Of a DNA stretch of 64,000 nt, positions 21,523 through 30,665 are shown in pieces. Origin of the DNA: Pectobacterium zantedeschiae (GTDB lineage Bacteria; Pseudomonadota; Gammaproteobacteria; Enterobacterales; Enterobacteriaceae); the NCBI RefSeq assembly GCF_004137795.1, contig NZ_NWTM01000001.1, positions 2,345,229-2,409,228 on the forward strand. The letters run 5' to 3'. Within the stretch, counting starts at the first letter, position 1, and each line of letters begins with the position of its first letter. The position numbers and the translations under genes are program-made. The notes below the pieces were generated by a model that saw only the letters and a list, made by a program, of their open reading frames with translations, searched no databases and had not been told where the DNA came from.

Positions 21523-22269
21523 ATGGAACACGCGCATACTCAATTAATAGAACAGCTTACTCAGCGCTTTGCGGCAGCAGACAATACTCCGCTCTACCTA
21601 AAATTTGCCGAAACGGTCAAAAATGCCGTGCGCAGCGGTGCGCTGGAGCATGGCAATATTCTGCCGGGAGAGCGTGACCTAAGTCAGTTAGCTGGTGTGT
21701 CGCGCATTACCGTGCGCAAAGCTATGCAGACGCTGGAAGAAGAAGGTGTTGTTACCCGCGTGCGCGGCTACGGTACACAAATCAATAATATTTTTGAGTA
21801 TTCGCTGAAAGAAGCGCGCGGCTTTTCACAACAGGTCGTGCTACGAGGCAAAAAGCCCAATACGCTATGGGTGAACAAACAAATCGTAAAAAGCAGCAAG
21901 GAAGTAGCCGAACAATTAGCTATTGCGCCAGAAACCTCGGTTTTTCTGTTAAAGCGTATCCGTTATGTGGATGAAGACGCCGTTTCCATTGAAGAGTCAT
22001 ATGTCCCTGTTGATCTGATCGCTGATGCTGAAGATATCGGCGTCTCGCTTTATGACTATTTTCGCAGCCAGAACATCAATCCGCAGCGTACACGCAGCCG
22101 CGTCAGCGCACGTATGCCCGACGCCGAGTTTCAGTCACACATTCAGCTTGATAATAAAGTACCGGTTCTGGTCATCAAGCAAATTGCGCTCGACCAGCAG
22201 AACCGGCCTATCGAATACAGCATCAGCTATTGCCGTAGCGATCTATACGTGTTCGTCTGCGAGGAGTAA
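21523..22269 (+). CDS. yegW: GntR/HutC-family (UTRA) transcriptional regulator, YegW-like
   Basis: A 248-residue regulator. The winged helix (about 20-90) contains LPGERDLSQLAGVSRITVRK. The UTRA ligand domain follows (about 100-245), including SIEESYVPVDL near the usual effector pocket and PIEYSISYCRSDLYVF at the end. E. coli has the same cluster yegTUVW, and this protein faces yegV tail to tail with a 27-bp overlap. It probably represses yegTUV in response to a nucleoside or sugar phosphate; the ligand is unknown. Confidence 0.82.
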   Translation: MEHAHTQLIEQLTQRFAAADNTPLYLKFAETVKNAVRSGALEHGNILPGERDLSQLAGVSRITVRKAMQTLEEEGVVTRVRGYGTQINNIFEYSLKEARGFSQQVVLRGKKPNTLWVNKQIVKSSKEVAEQLAIAPETSVFLLKRIRYVDEDAVSIEESYVPVDLIADAEDIGVSLYDYFRSQNINPQRTRSRVSARMPDAEFQSHIQLDNKVPVLVIKQIALDQQNRPIEYSISYCRSDLYVFVCEE

Positions 22270-23220
22270 CTGAGCACGAAGTTCAGTCTGGGTGGGTGCA
22301 CAATCGCCCCCCCGGTGACTCACAACATAAGCCGCAACAGCATTCCCCAGCGTGACGGCGTCTGCTAATGACCACCCAGCGGCCAAGCCTGCCAGCGTCC
22401 CTCCCGCATGGCTGTCTCCCGCGCCGATGGTATCAACCACCGTTGCCGGAAACGGTGCGACGAGCCCCTCAGACGTCGCATCGAAATACCAGGCCCCCGC
22501 TTTGTCTTGACGAATAATCACTGGCGCACAGTATTTCTCCCTCCAGGCACGCCCCAGCGTTTGCGCCTCAGCCGACACACCAAGCATTTCCGCCGCTACT
22601 TCCGCTTCCTGACGATTAAGGGACACCACGGGATGAAGTGCCATAATGCGCGCCATCAGGTTTGCCGGGATATCGGCAATGCGTGGACCAAAATCGATAA
22701 ATGGCGTGACGCTATGCAAGGTTTCCAGCCAGCTTACCAGACGCTCACCGCACGGTGCCGCCAGTTGATAGCCAGAAAGAGAAATCAAACTCCCCGATGC
22801 GACGGATAACGATGCTAACCAGCTGTCACTCCACTGGTTTTCAACGCCGCTGAACGACATAAATGTACGTTCGCCGTCCGGCTCAACCAGCGCCAGACAC
22901 CAACCATTGTCTCCCGAATCGGTTTGAACCACCGTGGTGATGTTCTGTTTTTCCAGACTATTACGAATGATATCTGCCCACACGCCCTGCCCGACAGGCA
23001 AAGCGTTTTGTGCTTGCATCCCAAGGCGTTTAAGCGCAATGGCAATATTCAAGGCGCAGCCACCAATATTCACGCTTTGCTGCTTCAGTTCGATATCACA
23101 CCCGCGGTACGGCAACGCATAAGCATCGGCAATCACATCAATCACCGCAGCCCCAATGATGGTCAACGGCTGACGTGTCGTTAATTCATCCAGTTTTGCA
23201 GCAAGTTTGCTGGCTTTCAT
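22243..23220 (-). CDS. yegV: PfkB-family sugar/nucleoside kinase YegV
   Basis: A 325-residue ribokinase-like kinase. NIGGCALNIAIALKRLG near residue 52 is PfkB signature 1, and DTIGAGDSHAGGTLAGLAAG near residue 263 is signature 2 with the catalytic Asp in GAGDS. ATG 23220 overlaps the yegU stop as TGATG, so translation is coupled. It probably phosphorylates a nucleoside or ribose derivative taken up by YegT and processed by YegU; the substrate is not proven. Confidence 0.85.
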   Translation of the reverse strand: MKASKLAAKLDELTTRQPLTIIGAAVIDVIADAYALPYRGCDIELKQQSVNIGGCALNIAIALKRLGMQAQNALPVGQGVWADIIRNSLEKQNITTVVQTDSGDNGWCLALVEPDGERTFMSFSGVENQWSDSWLASLSVASGSLISLSGYQLAAPCGERLVSWLETLHSVTPFIDFGPRIADIPANLMARIMALHPVVSLNRQEAEVAAEMLGVSAEAQTLGRAWREKYCAPVIIRQDKAGAWYFDATSEGLVAPFPATVVDTIGAGDSHAGGTLAGLAAGWSLADAVTLGNAVAAYVVSHRGGDCAPTQTELRAQLLLADEHV

Positions 23221-24221
23221 CACGCCTCCCGTGCTGAACGGAATTGCAGTAGCAAGCTGGCATAGCGATGAAAATCAAGCTGGTTAATGTCATCCAGTTC
23301 TTGCTTCAACGCGGCATCAATCGCCGTTACCCCATGCAGTGCACCACATATCGCCGTCGCCATCGCCCCAATCGTATCGGTATCCCCCCCGAGGTTGGCG
23401 CACAGAATCGCACAGCGGTTTGGATCGGTTTGCGCCAGCTCCACCATTGCGATTGCGGTCGCAACAGATTCGATCGTGCTCGTTCCCGCACCAATCAGTT
23501 GATAAAGCTGCTCGCTGGCGCTTTCCGTACCGTTTGCGTTACGCACGATATTCAGAGCCAATTCCAGACGCGCGGCAAGAGAAGCGCTAAACGTAGTAAT
23601 TCGTTTTTCCTGAGCACGCCGCGCCACAGACGGCAACGCATCGACGATATCCTGCCAGCCAGCTCCGTCAATCGCCTGGGAAATAGCCCAGGCAATAACA
23701 ACAGCTCCCGCAATCGCCACGTCGGATTTATGCGTCGGGCTGGAGGCCAGCGCTACCTGCTCAATGAAGGCATCAAGATTGTGCGTGGGCAGCAGGCAAC
23801 CGAGCGGGGACGCCCGCATCGCGGCACCATTCGTGACGCCATTATTTTCCAGCTCGCTTACCGACGTACCTTGTCTGATCGCATTCAACGCAATTTTAGA
23901 CGTTGGGCCGAGTACATTTTTATTAAATGCATCGAACGATTCCGCCCACTTCAGGATGTGGCGGCCAATCGCATCAGCATTGATCTCTCCATCGCATTCA
24001 ATGATGGCATCGGCCAGACTTAGCGCCATCGAGGTATCATCCGTAAACTCGCCGCGGCCGAAATAACACGCTGCATTGTTTTCCGCCGGACCCGGTAAAA
24101 AACGATCAATCCAGCCGAAATGCGCTTTAACGCGCGTTCGCGGCCACAGTTCCGATGGCATACCCATCGCATCCCCTAAAGCCTGGCCGTATAAGGCACC
24201 GAGAATACGTTCTTGTTTCAT
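23220..24221 (-). CDS. yegU: ADP-ribosylglycohydrolase-family protein YegU
   Basis: A 333-residue member of the DraG/ADP-ribosylglycohydrolase fold. GALYGQALGDAMGMPSE at the N-terminus, FTDDTSMALSLADAI (about residue 58) and GGDTDTIGAMATAICGAL (about residue 278) provide the Asp and Thr ligands of the binuclear metal centre. It overlaps yegT by ATGA (24218-24221) and yegV by one base. In this catabolic cluster it more likely hydrolyses an N-glycosidic bond of a small nucleoside-like substrate than de-ADP-ribosylates a protein; this is inference. Confidence 0.85.
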   Translation of the reverse strand: MKQERILGALYGQALGDAMGMPSELWPRTRVKAHFGWIDRFLPGPAENNAACYFGRGEFTDDTSMALSLADAIIECDGEINADAIGRHILKWAESFDAFNKNVLGPTSKIALNAIRQGTSVSELENNGVTNGAAMRASPLGCLLPTHNLDAFIEQVALASSPTHKSDVAIAGAVVIAWAISQAIDGAGWQDIVDALPSVARRAQEKRITTFSASLAARLELALNIVRNANGTESASEQLYQLIGAGTSTIESVATAIAMVELAQTDPNRCAILCANLGGDTDTIGAMATAICGALHGVTAIDAALKQELDDINQLDFHRYASLLLQFRSAREA

Positions 24222-25495
24222 TTGTTTTCCTCTGTACTGAAATGCTGATTTGCACCCTCTACATCGATCGTCGAGATCGCTTTATCTGACTCCCGGAACA
24301 GCAGGATAAAGATCAGCGCAATAATCGCGATCATCACCGCACCAAAAAGCCACATGCCGGTCCAGTTAAAGGTCAGGCCGTTTACCGGCTCACCGTGGGC
24401 GAAAAGTTTCTCCATCATCACGCCCCCCAAACGGTATCCCAACAGGCTGCCGAAGCCCTGACAGCAGAGCGTTATCAGACCCTGCGCAGCCGTACGCATG
24501 TGCACTGGCGCTTTTTTATCAACGTAGATATAGGCGGTGACATAGTAAAAATCGTAACTCACACCGTGTAGCAGAATGCCGAGGAACAGCAGCGCATACG
24601 TGAAGTAGTGGTAAGCATCGCCGTAGACGAAGAAGACGTAACGGATAGCCGCCGTCACCAGCCCCAGCAACAATACCTTTTTAATACCAAAGCGTTTGGT
24701 GAAAAACGGCAACGCCAGCATGAAGAAAATCTCCGAGAACTGGCCCAGAGTCATCCAGCCTGTTGCGTTTTTCATGCCAACTTCGGTAAGGAAGCCAGTG
24801 GCAAAAATGTAATAAAACGCCAGCGGCATCGCGAACAAGAAGGAGCAGACAAAAAACACCAGAAAGTTTTTGTCTTTTAACAACACAATCGCATCCAGCC
24901 CCAGCATAACTTTAACATCCAACTTGCCAGTGCTTTTCGGCGGCGTATCTGGCAGGAAAAAGGCAAAGAAACCAAGCAACGCAGAGCTGGCGGCAGTAAT
25001 CAGCAACGGGATATTAGTCGGAGAAATATCGCTAAACCCAAGCCACGTCGGCAGAAAACCACATACGATACCGGAGGCGATCCAACCAATCGTTCCCAAT
25101 ACTCGGATGCGTGGGAAATCCCGCTCCACATCGGCCACATGCGAAAAGGCGATGCTGTTCGTCAAGGCGATAGTGGGCATGTAGGTTAATGAATACGCCA
25201 GCAGCAGCGGGAAGAAATACATAAATTCCGTTTGCTGCGCCGCCAGATACATCAGTATCGCTCCGGCGAACATCAGTACTGCCAGCACTTTTTGTGCGGC
25301 GAAGAAACGGTCGGTGAGTGACCCCACCAGAATCGGCGACAAAATAGCGGCAATCGCAGTACAGGCATACGACCAGCCGATTTCGCCCGCAGTGAACCCG
25401 CTTTTGCTCAAATACAGCCAGAGTGGAACAAACCAGGCTCCCCAGATAAACCATTCAACGAACATCATGAACGACAGCTTTGCTGTAGTTTTCAT
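24218..25495 (-). CDS. yegT: nucleoside transporter YegT (NupG/XapB-type MFS)
   Basis: A 425-residue proton-linked nucleoside symporter with twelve membrane segments. The start MKTTAKLSFMMFVEWFIWGA is nearly identical to E. coli YegT, as is DFYYVTAYIYVDKKAPVHMR. ATG 25495 follows AAGGATGTAAAT; the upstream in-frame ATG (25510) is less well placed. It is the first gene of yegTUV. Three AATACC repeats lie about 40-70 bp upstream. Confidence 0.88.
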   Translation of the reverse strand: MKTTAKLSFMMFVEWFIWGAWFVPLWLYLSKSGFTAGEIGWSYACTAIAAILSPILVGSLTDRFFAAQKVLAVLMFAGAILMYLAAQQTEFMYFFPLLLAYSLTYMPTIALTNSIAFSHVADVERDFPRIRVLGTIGWIASGIVCGFLPTWLGFSDISPTNIPLLITAASSALLGFFAFFLPDTPPKSTGKLDVKVMLGLDAIVLLKDKNFLVFFVCSFLFAMPLAFYYIFATGFLTEVGMKNATGWMTLGQFSEIFFMLALPFFTKRFGIKKVLLLGLVTAAIRYVFFVYGDAYHYFTYALLFLGILLHGVSYDFYYVTAYIYVDKKAPVHMRTAAQGLITLCCQGFGSLLGYRLGGVMMEKLFAHGEPVNGLTFNWTGMWLFGAVMIAIIALIFILLFRESDKAISTIDVEGANQHFSTEENK

Positions 25496-25533
25496 ATTTA
25501 CATCCTTCATGACAGAGTAAGGTACACCTTTAA

Positions 25534-25563
25534 AATACCAATTAATAATACCTTTTAAATACC
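25534..25563. promoter_or_regulatory. triple AATACC repeat upstream of yegT
   Basis: AATACC occurs at 25534-25539, 25547-25552 and 25558-25563, in the same orientation and 11-13 bp apart. It is the half-site of the palindrome before yegW, so these may be YegW binding sites controlling yegTUV. Conventional GntR sites are inverted repeats, so the direct arrangement lowers certainty. Confidence 0.35.
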
Positions 25564-25694
25564 TTTGAGTTCATTACTTGAGCCATGTAACATTTTTGCA
25601 GCAAAATTTATCATTTCAGGGAAAAGAATGGCAGAAAAGCGCGATAACAGCGTGGAGTTAAAATGGGGATAAAGGGGGCGGTGCAGAATCAGCA

Positions 25695-25730
25695 TAAAAA
25701 ACGCCGCGTCATGTAACACATAACGCGGCG
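25695..25730 (-). terminator. rho-independent terminator downstream of ppnP
   Basis: On the minus strand CGCCGCGT (25730-25723) pairs with ACGCGGCG (25709-25702), followed by TTTTTT. It ends minus-strand transcription from ppnP before the yegT promoter region. Confidence 0.85.
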
Positions 25731-25739
25731 AGAAGGATG

Positions 25740-25821
25740 TATACCCGTCATATTTCAAGTTGCGTATGCATGGTTCAAAACGCTACCGTTTTGTCCTGAA
25801 ACTCGAATTACCTAGGGTATA
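25740..25821. repeat. short ERIC derivative
   Basis: An 82-bp element with exact inverted ends TATACCC / GGGTATA and ERIC flanks (GTCATATTTCAAGTTGC and AACTCGAATTACC). The ERIC core is missing and replaced by GGTTCAAAACGCTACCGTTT. It looks like an internally deleted copy. Confidence 0.75.
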
Positions 25822-25841
25822 GAATATAAATAAAATAGGTA

Positions 25842-26126
25842 TTACAGGTATTTACATAAGTAAGAGGTTGGCTCTGCTACCTGCAAATTGAACTCACTTT
25901 TCCCCGGAACGAAAAACGTTTCTCCCGGTGTGAAAACCTGCCAATCCGGTGCGCCGGGCAACAGTACTTTTAATGCCCCAGTGATGACCGTCATTTCTTC
26001 CGGCTGTCCAGTTCCAAACGTGTATTCGCCCGCGTCCATAACACCGACACTGGCGCGGCCAATGCTGTCGCCTTCAAAACCGATTGACTTGACCTTCCCT
26101 GCAAAATACTCATTTACATTCAGCAT
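25842..26126 (-). CDS. ppnP: pyrimidine/purine nucleoside phosphorylase PpnP
   Basis: A 94-residue single-domain cupin, as in E. coli PpnP (YaiE), that phosphorolyses several nucleosides to base and ribose 1-phosphate. [19 protein letters not shown] and the cupin strands [17 protein letters not shown] and [12 protein letters not shown] match the family. It lies downstream of aroL on the same strand, as in E. coli, but without aroM or yaiA. Its position next to yegTUV may be chance or reflect shared nucleoside use. Confidence 0.93.
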   Translation of the reverse strand: MLNVNEYFAGKVKSIGFEGDSIGRASVGVMDAGEYTFGTGQPEEMTVITGALKVLLPGAPDWQVFTPGETFFVPGKSEFNLQVAEPTSYLCKYL

Positions 26127-26265
26127 AGCGCGGCACCTATCGTCGAAAAATTCAGGAAATTCATCTTAAAAGGAGAGTTGAGCCACTGTCACGATCTATT
26201 CATTGAAAGTTAGTGCTCAGTAACACTGACTGGTGAATATTTTGCCAGTGTCCCATTTTACCGCC

Positions 26266-26787
26266 CTACGCTGCCGACGAGCGTAGCGCCTTCAACACGC
26301 TTGCCACAATAGCGTCTGGCGCCTGCGATGCATCGATGACGTGATGCGCCACACCGCGATAAAGCGCGTCACGCGCGGCCAGTACGTCGGCCATTTCCTC
26401 TGCGATGGGGCGCCCCGTCAGCGTAGGTCGCTGGTTATCCTGCGGATTTTCTTCCAACCGCTGAGCCAGCAGTTCAGCATCCGCGTGGAGGTAAATCACA
26501 ATACCTTTATCATGCATAAACCGTCGATTGGCTTCCGCTAGCACCATTCCGCCACCTGTCGCGACAATGCAGCGGTTAGACGCCACCTGCTGAAGTGCCA
26601 GGCTTTCACGCTGGCGGAAACCATGCCATCCTTCCTGCGCGACCACATCAGCGACGGTCATATTGGTCGTCTGTTGCATAAACAGGTCGGTGTCGACAAA
26701 GTCATATCCCAACGCCTGCGCTAGCTGATGCCCTACAGTGGTCTTCCCACAGCCTCTGGCACCAACCATAAAAATGGGGTGTGTCAT
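26266..26787 (-). CDS. aroL: shikimate kinase II
   Basis: A 173-residue kinase that phosphorylates shikimate with ATP in the aromatic amino acid pathway. The P-loop is [11 protein letters not shown] (about 8-18), the shikimate-binding DTDLFMQQ has D34/D36-type residues, and [10 protein letters not shown] supplies the Walker B-like GGG motif. The lid carries [11 protein letters not shown]. The length equals AroL (174). The following 230 bp upstream show no yaiA-like gene; no TyrR box could be assigned with confidence. Confidence 0.93.
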   Translation of the reverse strand: MTHPIFMVGARGCGKTTVGHQLAQALGYDFVDTDLFMQQTTNMTVADVVAQEGWHGFRQRESLALQQVASNRCIVATGGGMVLAEANRRFMHDKGIVIYLHADAELLAQRLEENPQDNQRPTLTGRPIAEEMADVLAARDALYRGVAHHVIDASQAPDAIVASVLKALRSSAA

Positions 26788-27014
26788 GTAATGACGAATC
26801 CTTCTTTTTTACTCACCCGTTCCGCCATAGTTCAAGCCGCACGCGCATTGGCGGAGCCACAACTCGAACGATTTCGGGTATCAAAGATAAACGGGGTGAT
26901 TACCTGCTTTGTCGTGGGCTGAATCATACCGATAAAATCGACAGAGAGGGAAGTGACTTCTCAGTGGGAATGAAAAGTTGCATAAGCGGGAGTACAAACT
27001 GACAGAGCAGAAGC

Positions 27015-27042
27015 AAAAAGCCCCGCGTTTAACCGCGGGGCT
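27015..27042 (-). terminator. rho-independent terminator of ansB
   Basis: On the minus strand AGCCCCGCG (27042-27034) pairs with CGCGGGGCT (27027-27019), followed by TTTT. Confidence 0.88.
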
Positions 27043-27067
27043 AACACACTAAAAACCGCCCAAGCGA

Positions 27068-28117
27068 TTAATAAGCGTGGAAGTAATCCTGAATCACAGT
27101 TGGATTCGTCGTTTTCGTCAGCGCCAGCATCAACAGAATACGTGATTTTGCCGGGCTCAGAGAATCGGCAACCAGACCGGGTTGGCCTGCATCCGGTGGG
27201 ACGATACCGCTACCGGTACGGCTGGAGCGCACAACAACAATGCCTTTGCTTTCCGCTTTGCGGATGCCAGCGTCGCCGCGTTTGGATACGCTACCTGCAC
27301 CCATGCCCGCATACACGATGCCTTTTACGCCGTGTTTGATAGCAGCGTCATACATATATTCTGGATCGTCCTGATAACCATAAATAATGTCGACAGCTGG
27401 CAGCTTATCTACGTTGGTCACATCGAATACGGAGCGCGTGGTGTGAACTTTATCCAGACGAGTCTGGTAGTAAACTTTGTCACCGATAATCACGCCCAGA
27501 TAACCTTCTTCTGGCGCTTTAAAGGTATCCAGCGTAGAGGCGTTGGTTTTGCTGATGAAACGGGCAGAACCAATACGGTCGTTCAATACAACCAGCACAC
27601 CACGACCGCGAGAGTTTTTATCCGCTGCCACTTTTACTGCACCGTACAGGTTCATCGGGCCATCGGCACTGATTGCCGTTGCCGGACGCATCGCAGCAAC
27701 AAAGACTACCGGCTTGTCGCTTTTCACCGTCAGGTTCAGGAAATAAGGAGATTCGTCGAGCGTATCCGTACCGTGCGTAATGACCACGCCATCAACATCG
27801 CTGCGTGCCAGCAGTTCGTTCACGCGCTTGCTCAGCTTTAACAGCACATCGCTGGTCATATTTTCACTGCCGATGCTGGCAACCTGCTCACCTTTGATAT
27901 TGGCAAGCGTTTTCAGCTCTGGCACCGCTTGAATCAGCGTATCTACGCCCAACGCACCGGCTTTATACCCAGTGGTTTGCGTATTAGCGGCTGCGGAACC
28001 AGCAATCGTACCGCCCGTTGCCAAAATGACAATGTTGGGTAGATTTTCTGCCGCATTTGCCAGAGACGAAAAGCAAACAAAAACAACAACGAATAATGCG
28101 TTAAACATCCTTTTCAT
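27068..28117 (-). CDS. ansB: periplasmic L-asparaginase (type II)
   Basis: A 349-residue precursor. A signal peptide of about 22 residues ends SSLANA, and the mature chain starts [20 protein letters not shown], very close to the clinically used Erwinia asparaginase. The active-site set is visible: Thr in ATGGTIAGS, Tyr in TTGYKAGAL, Thr-Asp in [11 protein letters not shown], and Lys in [11 protein letters not shown] context. It hydrolyses Asn, and Gln to a lesser extent, to Asp and ammonia in the periplasm. ATG 28117 is preferred over the upstream TTG. A CRP-like site and a palindrome lie upstream. Confidence 0.95.
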   Translation of the reverse strand: MKRMFNALFVVVFVCFSSLANAAENLPNIVILATGGTIAGSAAANTQTTGYKAGALGVDTLIQAVPELKTLANIKGEQVASIGSENMTSDVLLKLSKRVNELLARSDVDGVVITHGTDTLDESPYFLNLTVKSDKPVVFVAAMRPATAISADGPMNLYGAVKVAADKNSRGRGVLVVLNDRIGSARFISKTNASTLDTFKAPEEGYLGVIIGDKVYYQTRLDKVHTTRSVFDVTNVDKLPAVDIIYGYQDDPEYMYDAAIKHGVKGIVYAGMGAGSVSKRGDAGIRKAESKGIVVVRSSRTGSGIVPPDAGQPGLVADSLSPAKSRILLMLALTKTTNPTVIQDYFHAY

Positions 28118-28196
28118 AACATATACCAACTTATTGAGTTAAGTGGCAGACCAGATACGTCAGGTGCCTGATCTGTAAGTAAAAAACCTCCACTCT

Positions 28197-28295
28197 GTTG
28201 GCAGCCTGCCAACATTGGCGCTTATAATGCCCCAGAATTCAACGAATTAATATATGCCTGTCAGACTTCACGCTAACGGTGTGTTGTGACTCACA
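28197..28295 (-). promoter_or_regulatory. ansB upstream region: palindrome and candidate CRP site
   Basis: TGTGT-N6-TCACA (28280-28295) matches the CRP consensus TGTGA-N6-TCACA at 9 of 10 positions. A TATAAG-like -10 lies near 28222-28228, which would put the CRP site about 72 bp upstream of the start point. A perfect palindrome GTTGGCAG-G-CTGCCAAC (28197-28213) lies in the early leader. E. coli ansB is CRP- and FNR-activated; no FNR box was found. Confidence 0.4.
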
Positions 28296-28311
28296 GGGTG
28301 ACATTCTTACG

Positions 28312-29958
28312 TTACCGACTAATCTGCGCGACGGCATCCTGCGAGGCCTGTTCACGGGCTGCGCCCGTCAGTTCTGACAGCGTACCTTGATGCATTTCAA
28401 GCAGACGATCGGCATGTTCAAAATAGTGATCGTCATGGCTGATCGCCACAATCGTTTTGCCTAATGCGCGCAACTGCGGTAACAGCTCAAGATAGAACAC
28501 ACGACGGAATTGCGGATCCTGATCGGCAGCCCATTCATCCAACAGCAGAATGTCGCGCTGTTCGGCGACAGCCAGCAGTAGTGCTACACGCTTACGCTGC
28601 CCTTGTGATAGCTGCAAATTCATCACCTGATGATTCTCTAGCGTCAGCTTATGCCGCATGTTCAGGTGCTCCAGCCAGCCATCGACCAGCGCCATATCTG
28701 GCTCCATTCCCTGTGGGCCCATCATTTGTCCAAACAGGTGGAAGTCGGTAAAAATGGCAGAAAATAGCTTTTGATAATCCCCTCGAGTTTCCAGCGTAAC
28801 AGGTTGATTATCCAACAGTAATATCCCCGACACCGGCGTATAAAGCCCTGTCAGCAGCATTGCCAGCGTCGATTTCCCGCTCCCGTTCCCACCAATCAGA
28901 AACACCAGTTCGCCACGCTTAATCACCAGATTGATTGGCCCAACTTCAAAGCCGGAATCGTTATAGCGAAACATCACGTCACGCAGTTCCAGCGTGTGCC
29001 AGTCGGCAGGAGCCATTGCAGAGGAAAAAGGTTCCTGATAGTCCGCGAGATCGAAGCGTTTCAACTTATTAAACGCCACTTGTGCGCTCAACAGCGTCGG
29101 TAGTGCACCAACGGCCTGAAGCATCGGCGTCCGTAAAAAAAGCAGCGTGAGTGAGTAAGTCGCCGCAACATTGGTATCCGCCCAACCGAGATTGTTTGCC
29201 ATGAAAAAGACCGCACCAATCACGCCCAGCATCATAATATTCGACCAGTTCACCGCGCTAAGATGGAAGGTGTCGGCACGAATCACATTCTGTCGATAAT
29301 CTTGCGCATTGGCCTGATAAACCTCTTCGTACAGTTTCTGCGCCCGCTCCCGATTGAGCGTCAATTCCTTACGCCCGTTAATCACGGTTTCATAATCTTT
29401 CTGGAGGCGATCTTCCGCTTCCCGAACCTGAGTGAGGTGGCTGTACACGCGGGAAACCAGCATGAACCCACCCCAGAGGGTTATCGCAATCCAGATGGAT
29501 GTCACTACCAGCATTTTTGGAGAGAGCCACGCCAGATAAGCCGCTGAGCCAATAGTCAGTACAATACCCTGAATCAGTTCCGGCAGGCGTACAAACGCGA
29601 TGGTGATATTGCGGATATCGCTGGACAGGCTGGCGAGCAGTTGCGCGCTCCCAATCTGCTCAATACGTGCAATGTTGGTATCCAGAATTCGTTTGATAAA
29701 TTGCCCGCGCAGGCGATAAACGAAATGGTGTCCGAGCGTGGTCAACGCCAGTTGCGATACCAGCGTTACTCCCATCAGGAGCAGCAGCAAGCCCAAAAAC
29801 TGTGGCAAGACACTTAACGACTGATTGACCGTTTCAATCAATTGCAGGTTGATAAAGGCAATCAACCCAATACCCAATGCGGCGCTCAGCAAGCTTAAAA
29901 TGATAACAGCGAGAAATGGCCAACGGTATTGTTGGTAAACAATGCGGAGCAATTCCAT
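28312..29958 (-). CDS. yojI: multidrug/microcin ABC exporter YojI
   Basis: A 548-residue fused transporter with an N-terminal six-helix domain (about 1-300) and a C-terminal ATPase. The Walker A is [12 protein letters not shown], the signature is [16 protein letters not shown] and the Walker B is [34 protein letters not shown] and [14 protein letters not shown] match E. coli YojI (547 residues), which exports microcin J25 with TolC. It appears monocistronic. The physiological substrate here is unknown. Confidence 0.9.
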   Translation of the reverse strand: MELLRIVYQQYRWPFLAVIILSLLSAALGIGLIAFINLQLIETVNQSLSVLPQFLGLLLLLMGVTLVSQLALTTLGHHFVYRLRGQFIKRILDTNIARIEQIGSAQLLASLSSDIRNITIAFVRLPELIQGIVLTIGSAAYLAWLSPKMLVVTSIWIAITLWGGFMLVSRVYSHLTQVREAEDRLQKDYETVINGRKELTLNRERAQKLYEEVYQANAQDYRQNVIRADTFHLSAVNWSNIMMLGVIGAVFFMANNLGWADTNVAATYSLTLLFLRTPMLQAVGALPTLLSAQVAFNKLKRFDLADYQEPFSSAMAPADWHTLELRDVMFRYNDSGFEVGPINLVIKRGELVFLIGGNGSGKSTLAMLLTGLYTPVSGILLLDNQPVTLETRGDYQKLFSAIFTDFHLFGQMMGPQGMEPDMALVDGWLEHLNMRHKLTLENHQVMNLQLSQGQRKRVALLLAVAEQRDILLLDEWAADQDPQFRRVFYLELLPQLRALGKTIVAISHDDHYFEHADRLLEMHQGTLSELTGAAREQASQDAVAQISR

Positions 29959-30665
29959 AACAACCTGGTCTCTATAATGAAAACAATCGCCCGCAGTGTA
30001 ATGGTGATGACCGTGATATCAAGAATAATTCTCATATCCGGTCTTGTGTCACATTCGCTACTCCCGCAACACACTTTGCGCCGTTAACGAAACTCATTAG
30101 AAAAAAGAATGAATAATCACAGCTATTATTATTTCCCTGACAACAAGTTCCGTTAACAGACCACACGTCTCCGTCAAATAAAAAAACACAAATTGATACA
30201 ATCAATACACTTCAAGATAGCGGTTTACAGAAAGCTGCTCCCTCCATCTTCGCTTCAATGTGTGCAAAAAACGTCTTAACATGCCATAAAAAATGCTAAG
30301 TGATGGTAATTAAACATGATAATTAGCATAGTAATAATCTTAAAAAGGAATTCGCCAACTAACGCCTTTAATATGTAGGAATATTGTCATATTTTTTTAT
30401 TTTCAAAACATTTCAAAAAAGTTGGATTTTTAGTTAAGCCACACCTATAAATATCAAGAATCGGACAAATCTCATACCAGCGAGATTCCCTACGGAAAGG
30501 GGCCTACGCTGCATTCAATTTAGCCACACTTTACTGTTATCTAAACCAGGCCTGTTTTTGTGCTCCATTTTTGGTTGCGCATATACCTATACATTCCCGT
30601 TGCCACATCGTTCTGTCGGGGGGATGTATCCAGACAATGGTTGCAGATGAGTAAGAGGCTATTTC
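29959..30665. other. 707-bp intergenic region upstream of the giant adhesin gene
   Basis: AT-rich with no gene-like frame. On the minus strand TGACAATATTCCTA (30389-30376) matches the RcsAB box TAAGAATATTCCTA at 12 of 14 positions. Two related TTAGCCACAC / TTAAGCCACAC words lie near 30435 and 30520. AGAGG about 9 nt before ATG 30666 is the ribosome binding site. The adhesin promoter is expected here but no clear pair of hexamers can be named. Confidence 0.5.
30376..30389 (-). promoter_or_regulatory. candidate RcsAB box
   Basis: TGACAATATTCCTA on the minus strand, 12 of 14 matches to TAAGAATATTCCTA. It lies about 280 bp upstream of the adhesin start. The Rcs phosphorelay controls surface structures in enterobacteria, so the location is plausible. 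It is a single motif in AT-rich DNA, hence low confidence. Confidence 0.3.

Noticed and set aside
25555-25758. A 67-codon minus-strand frame between yegT and ppnP
   Set aside because: It spans a terminator and the end of an ERIC repeat and has no ribosome binding site.
26788-27014. A yaiA-like small gene next to aroL
   Set aside because: No frame resembling YaiA exists here; the short plus-strand frames have no ribosome binding site.
30480-30530. Similarity of GCCTACGCTGCATT upstream of the adhesin to GCCTACGGTGCATT at 21252
   Set aside because: The shared stretch is about 14 bp with one mismatch and does not extend, so it may be chance.
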